Positions 45,277 through 55,155 of a DNA stretch of 64,000 bases are shown here, piece after piece. Every line of letters starts with the position of its first letter. Within the stretch, counting starts at the first letter, position 1. The notes below the pieces were generated by a model. That model saw nothing but the letters and a program-made list of their open reading frames with translations, made no database searches and had not been told where the DNA came from. Source of the DNA: Leucobacter triazinivorans (lineage in GTDB: Bacteria; Actinomycetota; Actinomycetes; Actinomycetales; Microbacteriaceae); contig NZ_CP035806.1 in NCBI RefSeq assembly GCF_004208635.1, positions 2,852,001 to 2,916,000 on the forward strand, written 5' to 3'. The translations under genes and the position numbers were made by a program.

Positions 45277-46905
45277 ATGGCACCGGACCCCCAGGCACAG
45301 CCCGCGCAGGCGCAGCCCTCCTCGTTCTTCCTCACGACGCCCATCTTCTACGTCAACGACGCGCCCCACATCGGGCATGCCTACACGGAAGTGGCGGCCG
45401 ACGTGCTCGCGCGCTGGCACCGCCAGGCCGGAGACGACAGCTGGTTCCTCACCGGCACCGACGAGCACGGCCAGAAGATCCTGCGCACGGCCACGGCGAA
45501 CGGCGTCGCGCCGCAGGAGTGGGCCGACCGTCTCGTCGAGTCGGCGTGGAAGCCGCTGCTCGACACCATCGACATCTCGAACGACGACTTCATCCGCACC
45601 ACGGATGCGCGCCACGAGACGGGCGTCGCCAAGTTCCTGCAGAAGCTGCACGACGACGGGCACGTCTACGCGGGCGAGTTCGAGGCGCTCTACTGCGTCG
45701 GGTGCGAGGAGTTCAAGCCGAAGAGCGAGATCGTCGACGGCACCGGCGCCTTCGCGGGTGAAAAGGTCTGTGCGATCCACTCCAAGCCGCTCGAACTGCT
45801 GCAGGAGAAGAACTACTTCTTCAAGATGAGCGCGTTCCAGGATCGGCTGCTGGCGCTCTACGAGGAGCGCCCCGACTTCGTGCAGCCGGCCAGCGCGCGC
45901 AACGAGGTGGTCGCCTTCGTGCAGCAGGGGCTCGAAGACCTGTCGATCTCGCGCACCTCGTTCGACTGGGGCATTCCGATCCCGTGGGATTCGAGCCACG
46001 TCACCTACGTCTGGTTCGACGCGCTGCTCAACTACGTCACCGCCATCGGCTACGGCGAGGATCCCGAGCAGTTCGCGCGTCGCTGGCCCGCGACCCACAT
46101 CGTCGGCAAGGACATCCTCCGCTTCCACGCGGTGATCTGGCCCGCGATGCTCATGGCGGCGGGGCTCGAGGTACCGGAGCACGTCTTCGCGCACGGCTGG
46201 CTGCTGGTGGGCGGCGAGAAGATGTCGAAGTCGAAGCTCACGGGGATCGCGCCGCAGGAGATCACCGACACCTTCGGTAGCGACGCGTTCCGTTACTACT
46301 TCATGCGCGCCATCTCGTTCGGCCACGACGGGTCCTTCAGCTGGGAGGATCTGGCGGCCCGCTACCAGGCCGAGCTGGCCAACGGCTTCGGCAACCTCGC
46401 CAGTCGTGCGCTCGCGATGAATCGCAAGTACTTCGACGGCCGGGTGCCGCAGGCCTCTGCGGACGCGGACACCGCCGCAGAGGCGCAGATCCGGGAGCTC
46501 GCCGCGAGCGTGGCGGCCCGGGCCGATGAACGCATCGAGGCCTTCGCGATCCACGAGGCCATCGCCGCGGTCTGGGAGCTGGTCGACGCGCTCAACGGGT
46601 ACATCACCGAGCAGGAGCCCTGGGCGCTCGCGAAGGATCCGGCGCAGCGCGAGCGGCTGGCCACCGTGCTCTACACCGTGTCCGAGGGGCTGCGCGCGCT
46701 CGCCGTGCTGCTGGCCCCGGTGATCCCGCAGGCCACCGCGAAGCTGTGGACGGCGCTGGGCGCCGAGGCCGCGCTCGGGGCTCTTTCCGAGCAGCCGATT
46801 CGCGAGGCCGGCGCGTGGGGCGGTCTGCCCGCGGGTGCCGAGCAGCAGCCGCTCGCCGTGCTGTTCCCGCGCATCGAGGCCGAGGTAGGAGCAGATTCGC
46901 GATGA
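45277..46905 (+). CDS. metG: Methionyl-tRNA synthetase
   Basis: Charges tRNA-Met. 542 residues with the class I motifs HIGH (DAPHIGHAYTEV near 28-39) and KMSKS (GEKMSKSKL near 311-319); the zinc-knuckle part reads YCVGCEEFKP near 139-148. A TACAAT -10 box ends eight bases before ATG 45277, so a leaderless mRNA starting at this ATG is favoured over ATG 45268. Overlaps tatD by four bases. Confidence 0.93.
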   Translation: MAPDPQAQPAQAQPSSFFLTTPIFYVNDAPHIGHAYTEVAADVLARWHRQAGDDSWFLTGTDEHGQKILRTATANGVAPQEWADRLVESAWKPLLDTIDISNDDFIRTTDARHETGVAKFLQKLHDDGHVYAGEFEALYCVGCEEFKPKSEIVDGTGAFAGEKVCAIHSKPLELLQEKNYFFKMSAFQDRLLALYEERPDFVQPASARNEVVAFVQQGLEDLSISRTSFDWGIPIPWDSSHVTYVWFDALLNYVTAIGYGEDPEQFARRWPATHIVGKDILRFHAVIWPAMLMAAGLEVPEHVFAHGWLLVGGEKMSKSKLTGIAPQEITDTFGSDAFRYYFMRAISFGHDGSFSWEDLAARYQAELANGFGNLASRALAMNRKYFDGRVPQASADADTAAEAQIRELAASVAARADERIEAFAIHEAIAAVWELVDALNGYITEQEPWALAKDPAQRERLATVLYTVSEGLRALAVLLAPVIPQATAKLWTALGAEAALGALSEQPIREAGAWGGLPAGAEQQPLAVLFPRIEAEVGADSR

Positions 46906-47939
46906 GCGCCGACGCTTCTCGTCGTGCTGCGCGAGCGGAGCGAGTCGACCGATCGGCGGGCTCGGCCCCCGCGGCGCCGCACCGCGCCGAGGCGGAGGGC
47001 CGCACGGCGCCTCCGGGTGGTCTGCGCAAGCGCACGACGTCGGAGGGGCGGGACCTGACCCGCCCCCCGAGTCCCGAGCCGCTGCCGATTCCGCTCTACG
47101 ACAACCATGCCCATCTCGAGTTCGAGGACGGCATCGATCAGCTCGATCCGCTCGACTCCCTCGATCGCGCCGGGGCCGTGGGCGTGCGCGGCGTCGTGCA
47201 GGTCGGCACCGACCTCGAGACGAGCCGCTGGAGCGCGCAGCTCGCGCAGAGCGACCCGCGCGTGCTCGCCGCCGTCGCACTGCACCCGAACGAGGCGCCG
47301 AAGCTCTTCGCGCAGGGGTGCCTCAGTGCGCAGCTCTCCGAGATCTCCCGCCTCGCTGCTCAGCCTCGCGTGCGCGCGGTGGGGGAGACGGGGCTCGACT
47401 TCTTCCGCACCGGCGAAGACGGGCGGGATGCGCAGATCGAGTCGTTCGAGACGCACATCGAGATCGCAAAGGCCAACGGGATCGCCCTGCAGATCCACGA
47501 CCGCGACGCTCACGACGAGGTGGTCGCGACTCTGCTGCGCGTCGGCGCCCCCGAGCGCACGGTGTTCCACTGCTTCTCGGGCGACACTCGGCTCGCCCGC
47601 ATCTGCAACGAGCACGGGTGGTACATGTCGTTCGCCGGTACGACCACGTTCAAGAATGCTCCGGCGCTCCGCGAGGCGCTGACCGTGGCCCGGCCCGAGC
47701 TGGTGCTCGCCGAGACCGACGCGCCGTTCCTCACCCCGGAGCCCTACCGCGGGCGTCCCAACGCCCCGTACCTCCTGCCGCACACCGTGCGTCGCATGGC
47801 CGACGCACTCGACGAGCCGCTCGACACGCTCTGCGAGCGCATCGCGGCGAACACGGTGCGGGTCTACGGCTCGTGGGATCCGGATGCGGCGGCCGGTGCG
47901 CGGAATCCCGAACCCGCCGCCGTCGGGGATTCGGCGTGA
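46902..47939 (+). CDS. tatD: TatD-family metal-dependent DNase/hydrolase
   Basis: A 345-residue protein with an unusual N-terminal extension of about 60 residues before the TatD barrel. The barrel starts YDNHAHLEF (about 66-74) and continues with VGETGLDFFRTG, HDRDAHDEVVATLL, HCFSGDTRLA and LAETDAPFLTPEPYRGRPNA, which carry the metal ligands. The start ATG lies in the metG stop (ATGA). 3'-5' exonuclease or deacylase activity is known for the family. Overlaps rsmA. Confidence 0.9.
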   Translation: MSADASRRAARAERVDRSAGSAPAAPHRAEAEGRTAPPGGLRKRTTSEGRDLTRPPSPEPLPIPLYDNHAHLEFEDGIDQLDPLDSLDRAGAVGVRGVVQVGTDLETSRWSAQLAQSDPRVLAAVALHPNEAPKLFAQGCLSAQLSEISRLAAQPRVRAVGETGLDFFRTGEDGRDAQIESFETHIEIAKANGIALQIHDRDAHDEVVATLLRVGAPERTVFHCFSGDTRLARICNEHGWYMSFAGTTTFKNAPALREALTVARPELVLAETDAPFLTPEPYRGRPNAPYLLPHTVRRMADALDEPLDTLCERIAANTVRVYGSWDPDAAAGARNPEPAAVGDSA

Positions 47940-48961
47940 GCGACGGCATCGGCCCGGCGGGGTCGGGGGAGCACGGTGACCCGAACGGTACGCCATCTCG
48001 GAGGTCCGCGCTGCTGGGCCCCGCCGAGGTGCGGGAGCTCGCCGAGCGACTCGGCGTCTCACCGACCAAGAAGCTCGGGCAGAACTTCGTCATCGATCCC
48101 AACACCGTGCGCAAGATCGTGCGTCTCGCGGGTGTCCGTGAGGGCGACCGCGTCATCGAGGTCGGCCCGGGGCTCGGGTCGCTCACGCTCGGCATCACCG
48201 AAGCCGGCGCGGAGGTAACGGCCGTTGAGATCGACCACCGTCTCGCCGCAGAACTGCCGAGCACCGCGCGCGCGATGCAGCCAGATATCTTCGCCGATCC
48301 AGCGCGGCCCCGCCTGCACGTGGTGCGCAGCGACGCGCTCGAGGTGACGCTCGCGGATCTGCTCCTCCGGCGTCCCGGTCGGGCCGCGGAGATGGAATCT
48401 ATCGCCACATCCGCCTCGCGGGATGAAGCCCGCGACTCGCATGGCTCAGTGGCGCTGCCCGAGGTGCTCGTGGCCAATCTGCCGTACAACGTCTCGGTGC
48501 CGATTCTCATGCATCTGCTCGAGTTGCTGCCGAGCCTGCGCCGCGGGCTGGTCATGGTGCAGTCGGAGGTCGGCACCCGCATCGCGGCCTCGCCCGGATC
48601 GAAGGAGTACGGCGCCCCGAGTGCCAAGGCCGCGTGGTACGGGGAGTGGCGGATCGCCGGCACTGTGAGCCGGCGCATCTTCTGGCCGGTGCCCGGCGTC
48701 GACTCGGTGCTGGTGAGCTACGAGCGACGCGGGCAGCCGCGCGGCGACGAGGCGGAACGGCACGGCACGTTCGCGCTGGTCAATGCCGCCTTCGCGCAGC
48801 GCCGCAAGATGCTGCGCCAGGCGCTGCAACCCGTGCTGGGCCCCCTCGACCGCGCGATCGCGGTGATCGAGGCCGCCGGGCTCGACCCGACGTCTCGGGC
48901 GGAACAGCTCGGTATCGACGACTATCTCGCGCTGGCCCGCAGCCACGCTCGACGCTCCTGA
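47936..48961 (+). CDS. rsmA: 16S rRNA dimethyladenosine transferase
   Basis: Dimethylates A1518 and A1519 of 16S rRNA; loss gives kasugamycin resistance. 341 residues from GTG 47936 in the tatD stop. N-terminal extension before [20 protein letters not shown] (about 43-62), SAM motif [20 protein letters not shown] near 73-92, and catalytic [16 protein letters not shown] near 179-194. An insertion of about 20 residues occurs before the NLPY motif ([18 protein letters not shown]), within a low-complexity loop. Confidence 0.93.
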   Translation: MSDGIGPAGSGEHGDPNGTPSRRSALLGPAEVRELAERLGVSPTKKLGQNFVIDPNTVRKIVRLAGVREGDRVIEVGPGLGSLTLGITEAGAEVTAVEIDHRLAAELPSTARAMQPDIFADPARPRLHVVRSDALEVTLADLLLRRPGRAAEMESIATSASRDEARDSHGSVALPEVLVANLPYNVSVPILMHLLELLPSLRRGLVMVQSEVGTRIAASPGSKEYGAPSAKAAWYGEWRIAGTVSRRIFWPVPGVDSVLVSYERRGQPRGDEAERHGTFALVNAAFAQRRKMLRQALQPVLGPLDRAIAVIEAAGLDPTSRAEQLGIDDYLALARSHARRS

Positions 48962-49001
48962 GGATCCGCGCAACCCGCGAGCGCGGCGGTGCGCTAGCGT
49001 T

Positions 49002-49940
49002 ATGCCTATGAGCACGAGGGGGCTGCGATCGATCACGGTGCGTGCGCCGGGCAAGGTCAACGTATTCTTCCGCGTCGGCGCGTTGCAGGACGACGGATAC
49101 CACGACGTCGCCTCGCTCTATCAGGCGGTCTCGCTGTTCGAGGAGGTGACCGCGACCGAAGCCGACGATTTCTCGGTGCGCGTCACCGGTCCGATCGACG
49201 CGAGCGGTCTGCCCCTCGACGACCGCAACCTCGCGCTGCGCGCCGCGAAGCTGCTCGCGGCGCGCACCGGCACCGCTCGCGGTGCGGCGCTCACCGTATT
49301 CAAGCGGGTGCCGATCGCGGGGGGCATGGGCGGCGGATCGGCTGACGCGGCGGCCACGCTCGTGGCCTGCGACGAGCTCTGGGGTACGGGACTCGGGCGC
49401 AGCGGACTGCTGCCGCTCGCCGCCGAACTCGGCGCCGACGTGCCGTTCGCGCTCGAGGGCGGCACGGCCGTCGGAACGGGGCGCGGCGACGAGCTGAGCC
49501 CTGCGCTCGCCAAGGGCACCTTCCACTGGGTGCTCGCGCTCTCGGACAACGGGCTCAATACGCCCGTCGTCTACCGCGCGCTCGATCGGCACCGCGACGA
49601 GCACCTGGTCGATCTCGGGCGTCAGCCCGACCTGGTGAAGGTCGATACGGCCGTGCTGCAGGCAGTGCGCGTCGGTGACGCCGGGTCGCTCGCCGAAGCG
49701 ATGCACAATGATCTGCAGGTCGCGGCGCTCAAGCTCGCTCCCGAGCTGACCGACCTGCTCGAACTGGGGGAGACGCGCGGCGCGCTCGCCGGCATCGTCT
49801 CGGGATCCGGGCCCACGGTCGCCTTTCTCGTCGACAGCGCGCAAACAGCGGCCGAGCTGAGGAGCGCGCTGACGCGCGGCGGCGTGCAGGCGCTCACCGT
49901 CACCGGGCCGGTGCCCGGCGCTCGGGTGCTGGACGGCTGA
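49002..49940 (+). CDS. ispE: 4-diphosphocytidyl-2-C-methyl-D-erythritol kinase
   Basis: MEP isoprenoid pathway kinase, 312 residues (ATG 49002, or 49008 two codons later). GHMP motif [20 protein letters not shown] near 103-122 binds ATP; the substrate-binding [12 protein letters not shown] is near 12-23, and the C-terminal ATP-binding loop is [15 protein letters not shown] ([14 protein letters not shown]). TAGCGTTATG just before the start suggests a leaderless transcript. In related genomes ABC-F follows directly; here a large accessory insertion separates them. Confidence 0.92.
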   Translation: MPMSTRGLRSITVRAPGKVNVFFRVGALQDDGYHDVASLYQAVSLFEEVTATEADDFSVRVTGPIDASGLPLDDRNLALRAAKLLAARTGTARGAALTVFKRVPIAGGMGGGSADAAATLVACDELWGTGLGRSGLLPLAAELGADVPFALEGGTAVGTGRGDELSPALAKGTFHWVLALSDNGLNTPVVYRALDRHRDEHLVDLGRQPDLVKVDTAVLQAVRVGDAGSLAEAMHNDLQVAALKLAPELTDLLELGETRGALAGIVSGSGPTVAFLVDSAQTAAELRSALTRGGVQALTVTGPVPGARVLDG

Positions 49941-50127
49941 CCGCTCGGCTCGTTCCCGGCGCGCGGGTGCCGCGCGTCTGACCGTGCGTCTGACCGCGCG
50001 TTTCGCTCTCGGCCCTCGTGTGGTTTGGGGTGGGTGGTGCGGGTGTACTGGTTTGTGGGCTGGGGGTACTCATTCGGGGTTGTTTACCGGTGGGGGTGGT
50101 GGGTGCGTGTGTAGCGTGCGAGTCATT

Positions 50128-53100
50128 ATGGATGATTTGCGTGCGGAGAAGACTCGTTGTGCGTCTCGGGGTGTGCGGGGTGTGCGTGGTGTGCGTGGGA
50201 AGCGGAGCGCGACGTCGGTGTTGTTGAGTGTGGTGTCGGCGGGTGCTGCGGGTGCGTTGTTGGTGGGGGTGTTGCCGGTGATGCAGGTGGGGGTGTTGTC
50301 GCGTGCGGCGGATGGGGCCGAGGTGCCGCGGACGTGGTCGTCTGCGGATCTCGCGGTGAGTGGTGCGGTGACGTCGCCTGCGGGGGTGCCGGGGACGTCG
50401 GGGGCGGTGGAGTATGCGTGGGGTGTGGAGTACGCGGGGGATCTCTCGGCGGCTGGTGGGGCGATGACTGGGGAGGAGCTTCCTGAGCGGCTGATCAGTG
50501 TGCTTCAGGGGGATACGGTCACGGGGAGTGCTGCGGTGTGGGGTGCTGCGGGGGATGAGTCGGGTGGGGTGGTGGGTGCTCCGGAGGTGCGTGGGGTGCC
50601 TGATCCTGGTCTCGGTGGGGCGTTGTCGGTGCTTGGGCAGGAGGTGTCGGAGGCGGGGGTCGGGAATACGCGGTGGCGGATCCGTGAGGCCGATGCGGTG
50701 CGTGTGAATACTGATGGTGGTCCGACTCCGTTGCGGTTCGAGGGTGCGTCTGCGGGGGCTGATGAGGCGTCTGCGGGGGTTGATGAGGCGGCTGGGGCTG
50801 ATGAGGCGGCCGGGGCTGCTGCGGATGGTGGGGATGGGGTGCGGGTGTTCGTGGTGGATCCGGGGTTGGGGGTGACGTTGGAGGCCTGCGTGTCGGGTAC
50901 GGCCTGTGATCCTGATGATGATGCCGATTGGGCGGCTGATCCGGCTGCGGTGGGTGCGGGGCCGGTGCCGGAGGAGCTCACGTGGCGTGCGGTCGCCACG
51001 AATATGGGCAATGTTGTGCTCAGTGATGTTCGTGTGGTCACGCTCACGGCAGATGCTGCCCCGCTCGAGGGGGTTTCGTTTCCGTCGTTCGGGGAGCTTG
51101 CGGTCGGGGCGACTGCGGCGGCGACGTTCACGACCCCGGTGCAGAGCGTGGGGCGCACGGTCGCGGTGACCGCGTCGGCGGTGTTCGAGGGTGACGGGCC
51201 GGACGGTGTGCCGCTCGCCGATCGTTTCACCGACGCTGCGGGAACGGTGGGGCGGTTGCCGTCGGCAGAAGCGACGGCAATGTACCCCGTCGCGGAGAAC
51301 ACCGACACTGAGAACACCGAGCCCGACGCGGAGAGCGCCGACCCCGAAGGGGAGAACACTGAGGCCGAGGCCGAGGCTGAGGACACCGAGGCTGGGGACC
51401 CCGAGGCCGCGGGCGACGATGATCCGACGCACGAGACCGGTGAGCCGTTCCTCCTCGAAGACGGAATCAGTGCGCGGACCGGGCCTCCGGTCAACACGCA
51501 TACCTATATGAGGTTCGCGCCCACGTTCTATGCTTATGCGGACGCCGGTGACAACGTCGATGTCACTCTGAGCCGGGCGGGCGACCCAGAGTCGATGAAT
51601 GACCCGGCAAAGGTCGAGATCCTTCCCCCGGGAGGGGGCAGCTGGACGTGCACGATCCCGGCGGGCGCGGCGCTGAACACGGCCTGTCAGCGGCTCGACT
51701 ACACGAGCACCCGGGCCGGGGTGTGGACGATCAGGTTCAGCTCACCGGTCTCGTACCCCATCGGGGCCTTCGGGTGGGATGTCACTGTTCAGAGCGGCAG
51801 CACCGACAAGCCCGGAAGGGTGTGGACCGAACAGCTCGACCTCCGGCAAGGAGCGGCCGATAGCAGTTTCAGCCTGTGGTACCTGGGACCGTACGGAAAC
51901 TTCTATCGGGCTGACTACCAGAAGCTCAACGGAATCGACTCGAACTTCCGGTCCAATCAGTTCGGGGTGGTGAAGAAGGGCACCTGCGTCTCCGCGTACC
52001 GAAGCATTGACAAGGCCGATGCGCAGCACTCGGGATACAACGCATCGTGCGGTGTGCCGTATCACATCTTCCTCGAACCGCCGTCGGCGAGTCTGCCGGC
52101 TGCTGCTACCGATCACGCCAATAAGACGCACTATGTGCTGCCGCCGCTCGCGACGCCGTCGCTCGACGATGTCTCGTACGCGTCGACGGCGCCGGCGTCG
52201 GCGACTCCGCGTGCCGGCGCGTTCACGGTGAGAACGCGCAACTACATCGGCAACGCCACCCTGCAGCTCGACCTGAACGGCAACGGCGTGTACGGCGAGG
52301 CCGCCGACGGTGAGCAGGAGTTCGCGGTCGTGGGCGACACGACCGTGGTGCCGTGGGCCGGCACCTCCGCGGGCGGGCAGCCCCTGCCCACCACGAGTAG
52401 CGTCAATGCGCGGGTGCTGCTGGAGGGGAGCGGCGAGGTGCACTTCACCATGGACGACGTGGAGCGACGCCCCGGTATCACGGTGACGAAGTTGAACGGG
52501 CCCGAGGCCAACGATGCGACGCTGTACTGGGACGACAGCGCCCTGAGCACCGCCGGTCGCATGCCGGCATGTCTGCCGCCGGTCTTGAAGAGCGGCGCGT
52601 CGGGCGCGAACAGCGCGGTCCTGGGCGGGGTGCACGGATGGGACTGTCCGGCAACCAGCGCAGACGCCACTGGCCAGGCGTGGGGCAATGAGCGCGTGAT
52701 CGACGATTGGACATTTACCAGGTTTAGTGCGTCTCGGGAGGTGAAGCTCCCCGCGTATTCGGTGACGAAGTCGGCTGTGCCCGGCAGTGGCGGTATTCTG
52801 CGGGCGGGCGAGACCGTGACGTACACGGTCGAGGTGGAGAACACCACGAACGCGTACCTCGACCCCAAACAGTTGGCGCCCACGGTGATCGACGACCTGA
52901 CCGGTGTGCTCGATGATGCGAGCTACAACAACGACGCCCAGGCCAGCCTGGGCGGCGTACCGGTGACACCGATGATGGGGGCGGTGTCGTTCGATGCGGC
53001 GACCGGGAAACTGTCGTGGGTGACCGGTGCCGCACCGAACTGGGGGCCGGGACAGAAACTGACGATCACGTACTCGGTGACGGTCACAGACCGCGCCACC

Positions 53101-54204
53101 CTCCTCGGAGGGACGCACAACGGGGATCTGATGCTGCGCAACCAGGTGGCCAGCCACGGATGCACCACAGCCCAGGCCTGCGCGACCGAGCACCCCGTGG
53201 ACGCAGAAGGAGACACGGTGCTGCAGGTCGACAAGCAGTTCGTGTCTGCCACCGGGTGGGGTGCCGGTGACACGATCACGTGGCAGATCGATGTCCGCAA
53301 CGGTGACGACACCAAACCCGCCTACCAGGTGCAGGTCGCAGACACCCCCGATACGGGCCTGGACCACGGGAACGCGGTATGGCAGGCACTGCCCGCGGGA
53401 ACCACCGCCACGGGCACGACCTGGAAAGTGGGCACCCTCGATCCGGGCGAAACGAAAACCGCCCGCGTCACCACGGTGATCGCGCAGGCCGCCGCACCCC
53501 ACGGCCCCACCTACCGCAACGCCGTCACGGTCAGCAACCCGACCAACCCGTACGACACCCAGCGTCCGCTCACCGACATCGAACCCAACGAGACCGTCCA
53601 AGAAGACGCCGACCAAGCCGACCTGGCAGAAACACGCGCCCCGACAGCAACCTTCCACATCGACAAAGTCGGCGAGTCCGGCGACTGCCCACCCCCCGAC
53701 ACGTCGTGCTGGGTGGCGATGCCCGGATCCGACTGGCGGATCTACCCCGTCACCGGCGGAAACATCTCCCCGACCCCCGCCGCAGGGGTAGACATCACCC
53801 CGATCGACGGCGTCGCCGCCGGCGCAGGAGCCCCCGGCACCGCCACCCAGTTCCTCGTCACCGGACTGCTCCCCGGAGAATACGCACTCATCGAACACAC
53901 AGCCCCCGAAGGATTCAGCCTGCTGGCAGCACCCCTGAAACTGACCGTGACCACCACCGGAACCGTGTCCTTCAACACCACCGACATCGCCGACGGCACC
54001 ATCACGATCGGCGAGATCGACGCCGGCCCCGCAGGGAAAGTCCCGCAGGTCACCGTACGAGACGTCCCCAACCTCGTATTCCCCGTAGCCGGCGGCGCAG
54101 GATCCGCTCTCGTGCAATGGGCAGCAGCACTCCTCTGCGCAGCAGGCGGCGCGCTCCTCATACGCACCCTCACCACCAGACGCCGCACCCTCACCCACCT
54201 CTGA
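50128..54204 (+). CDS. Large secreted surface protein with DUF11/isopeptide-like and Cna_B-like domains
   Basis: About 1,358 residues from ATG 50128 (the open frame extends to 49984 but no signal start is there). N-terminal basic region and signal helix (SVLLSVVSAGAAGALLVGVL), then a Gly/Ala-rich low-complexity domain, an acidic Glu/Asp-rich linker (ENTDTENTEPDAESADPEGE), DUF11-like beta domains (GETVTYTVEVENTTNAYLDP; GAGDTITWQIDVRNGDDTKP), and a SpaA/Cna-B-like domain (LVTGLLPGEYALIEHTAPEG). The C-terminus ends FPVAGG plus a hydrophobic helix and RRR, a degenerate sortase signal. Probable wall-linked adhesin. The gap 49941-50127 has no gene. Confidence 0.82.
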   Translation: MDDLRAEKTRCASRGVRGVRGVRGKRSATSVLLSVVSAGAAGALLVGVLPVMQVGVLSRAADGAEVPRTWSSADLAVSGAVTSPAGVPGTSGAVEYAWGVEYAGDLSAAGGAMTGEELPERLISVLQGDTVTGSAAVWGAAGDESGGVVGAPEVRGVPDPGLGGALSVLGQEVSEAGVGNTRWRIREADAVRVNTDGGPTPLRFEGASAGADEASAGVDEAAGADEAAGAAADGGDGVRVFVVDPGLGVTLEACVSGTACDPDDDADWAADPAAVGAGPVPEELTWRAVATNMGNVVLSDVRVVTLTADAAPLEGVSFPSFGELAVGATAAATFTTPVQSVGRTVAVTASAVFEGDGPDGVPLADRFTDAAGTVGRLPSAEATAMYPVAENTDTENTEPDAESADPEGENTEAEAEAEDTEAGDPEAAGDDDPTHETGEPFLLEDGISARTGPPVNTHTYMRFAPTFYAYADAGDNVDVTLSRAGDPESMNDPAKVEILPPGGGSWTCTIPAGAALNTACQRLDYTSTRAGVWTIRFSSPVSYPIGAFGWDVTVQSGSTDKPGRVWTEQLDLRQGAADSSFSLWYLGPYGNFYRADYQKLNGIDSNFRSNQFGVVKKGTCVSAYRSIDKADAQHSGYNASCGVPYHIFLEPPSASLPAAATDHANKTHYVLPPLATPSLDDVSYASTAPASATPRAGAFTVRTRNYIGNATLQLDLNGNGVYGEAADGEQEFAVVGDTTVVPWAGTSAGGQPLPTTSSVNARVLLEGSGEVHFTMDDVERRPGITVTKLNGPEANDATLYWDDSALSTAGRMPACLPPVLKSGASGANSAVLGGVHGWDCPATSADATGQAWGNERVIDDWTFTRFSASREVKLPAYSVTKSAVPGSGGILRAGETVTYTVEVENTTNAYLDPKQLAPTVIDDLTGVLDDASYNNDAQASLGGVPVTPMMGAVSFDAATGKLSWVTGAAPNWGPGQKLTITYSVTVTDRATLLGGTHNGDLMLRNQVASHGCTTAQACATEHPVDAEGDTVLQVDKQFVSATGWGAGDTITWQIDVRNGDDTKPAYQVQVADTPDTGLDHGNAVWQALPAGTTATGTTWKVGTLDPGETKTARVTTVIAQAAAPHGPTYRNAVTVSNPTNPYDTQRPLTDIEPNETVQEDADQADLAETRAPTATFHIDKVGESGDCPPPDTSCWVAMPGSDWRIYPVTGGNISPTPAAGVDITPIDGVAAGAGAPGTATQFLVTGLLPGEYALIEHTAPEGFSLLAAPLKLTVTTTGTVSFNTTDIADGTITIGEIDAGPAGKVPQVTVRDVPNLVFPVAGGAGSALVQWAAALLCAAGGALLIRTLTTRRRTLTHL

Positions 54205-54282
54205 CCCCACACCCCAACACCCACCCGCGACGAACACGCTCGCGCCGGGAATACCCGGGCCTCGCGCTGTGCTGTACCCGTC

Positions 54283-54954
54283 ATGAGTGAGAAGATCCGC
54301 GTCGACATCTGGTCCGACATCGCCTGCCCGTGGTGCTATCTCGGCAAGCACCGCTTCGAGGCGGGGGTGGCCGCGTTCCGGGAGTCCCGCCCCGACGTCG
54401 AGTTCGAGGTCGAGAGCCACAGCTTCGAGCTGGCACCCGACACTCCGCTCGACTTCGCCGGCACCGAGATCGACTTCCTCGTCAAGCACAAGGGAATGCC
54501 GGCCGAGCAGGTCGAGCAGATGCTGGGACAGATGACCGAGTTGGCCGATGCTGAGGGCGTGACCTTCGCGTTCGACCGGGTGAAGCACGCGAATACCGCG
54601 CGAGCGCACCGGATCCTGCACCTCGCGAAAGAGCAGGGCGTGCAGTCCGTGCTGCAGGAGCGTCTGTTTCGCGCCTACTTCTCGGAGGGGGAGGACATGT
54701 CTGATCCCGAGGCGCTCGCGCGACTCGGCGCAGATGCGGGCCTCGATCCCGACGCCGTCCGCGCCGCGCTCGACGACGACGCGTACGGTGACGCCGTTGA
54801 ACGCGACATCACCCGAGCGCGAATGCTGGGGGTGAACGGGGTGCCATTCTTCCTGATCGACGAGAAGTACGGCGTCTCGGGGGCGCAGACAGCCGAGGCC
54901 TTCGCCGGCGCGTTCGAGCAGGTGCTCGGGCTGCGCGACGGCGCGGCCGGTTGA
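54283..54954 (+). CDS. FrnE/DsbA-family thiol oxidoreductase
   Basis: A 223-residue protein of the DsbA-like FrnE clade (2-hydroxychromene isomerase-related). The active-site motif CPWC at 15-18 sits in DIWSDIACPWCYLGKHRFE, followed by a helical insert and the cis-Pro loop near GVNGVPFFLIDEKYGVSGAQ (about 186-205). No signal peptide, so it is cytoplasmic. FrnE proteins act in oxidative and metal stress (cadmium, disulfide handling). It lies directly before the Cys-rich peptide gene, 36 bases away. Confidence 0.87.
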   Translation: MSEKIRVDIWSDIACPWCYLGKHRFEAGVAAFRESRPDVEFEVESHSFELAPDTPLDFAGTEIDFLVKHKGMPAEQVEQMLGQMTELADAEGVTFAFDRVKHANTARAHRILHLAKEQGVQSVLQERLFRAYFSEGEDMSDPEALARLGADAGLDPDAVRAALDDDAYGDAVERDITRARMLGVNGVPFFLIDEKYGVSGAQTAEAFAGAFEQVLGLRDGAAG

Positions 54955-54990
54955 GTGCAGCGAAGCAAAACCGAAACCAGGGAGATGAGC

Positions 54991-55155
54991 ATGACCGAGA
55001 AGACAGAGATGACCGAGACGGCGGAGCCGACCGAACTGAACCAGGAGGCCGGCATCGCGGCGGCGGCCGTCGCTGAGAGCACCGAGATCCTCAACCTGCT
55101 CGGTGATGCCGAGTCGGGTGGGGCGTGCTGCGGGGGATCCTGCTGCAGCGTCTGA
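54991..55155 (+). CDS. Small Cys-rich peptide with terminal CCGGSCC cluster
   Basis: A 54-residue peptide from ATG 54991, with GGAG six bases upstream; the open frame begins at 54955 but has no ribosome-binding site there. The first 40 residues are acidic and helix-prone (AESTEILNLLGDAESGG) and end in a Gly-Gly, after which the tail is ACCGGSCCSV. Options are a metal-binding peptide (a CC-x3-CC cluster can bind Cu, Zn or Cd), a substrate of the adjacent FrnE-like oxidoreductase, or a peptide precursor with a double-Gly leader. No modifying enzyme other than the oxidoreductase is nearby. Confidence 0.6.
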   Translation: MTEKTEMTETAEPTELNQEAGIAAAAVAESTEILNLLGDAESGGACCGGSCCSV

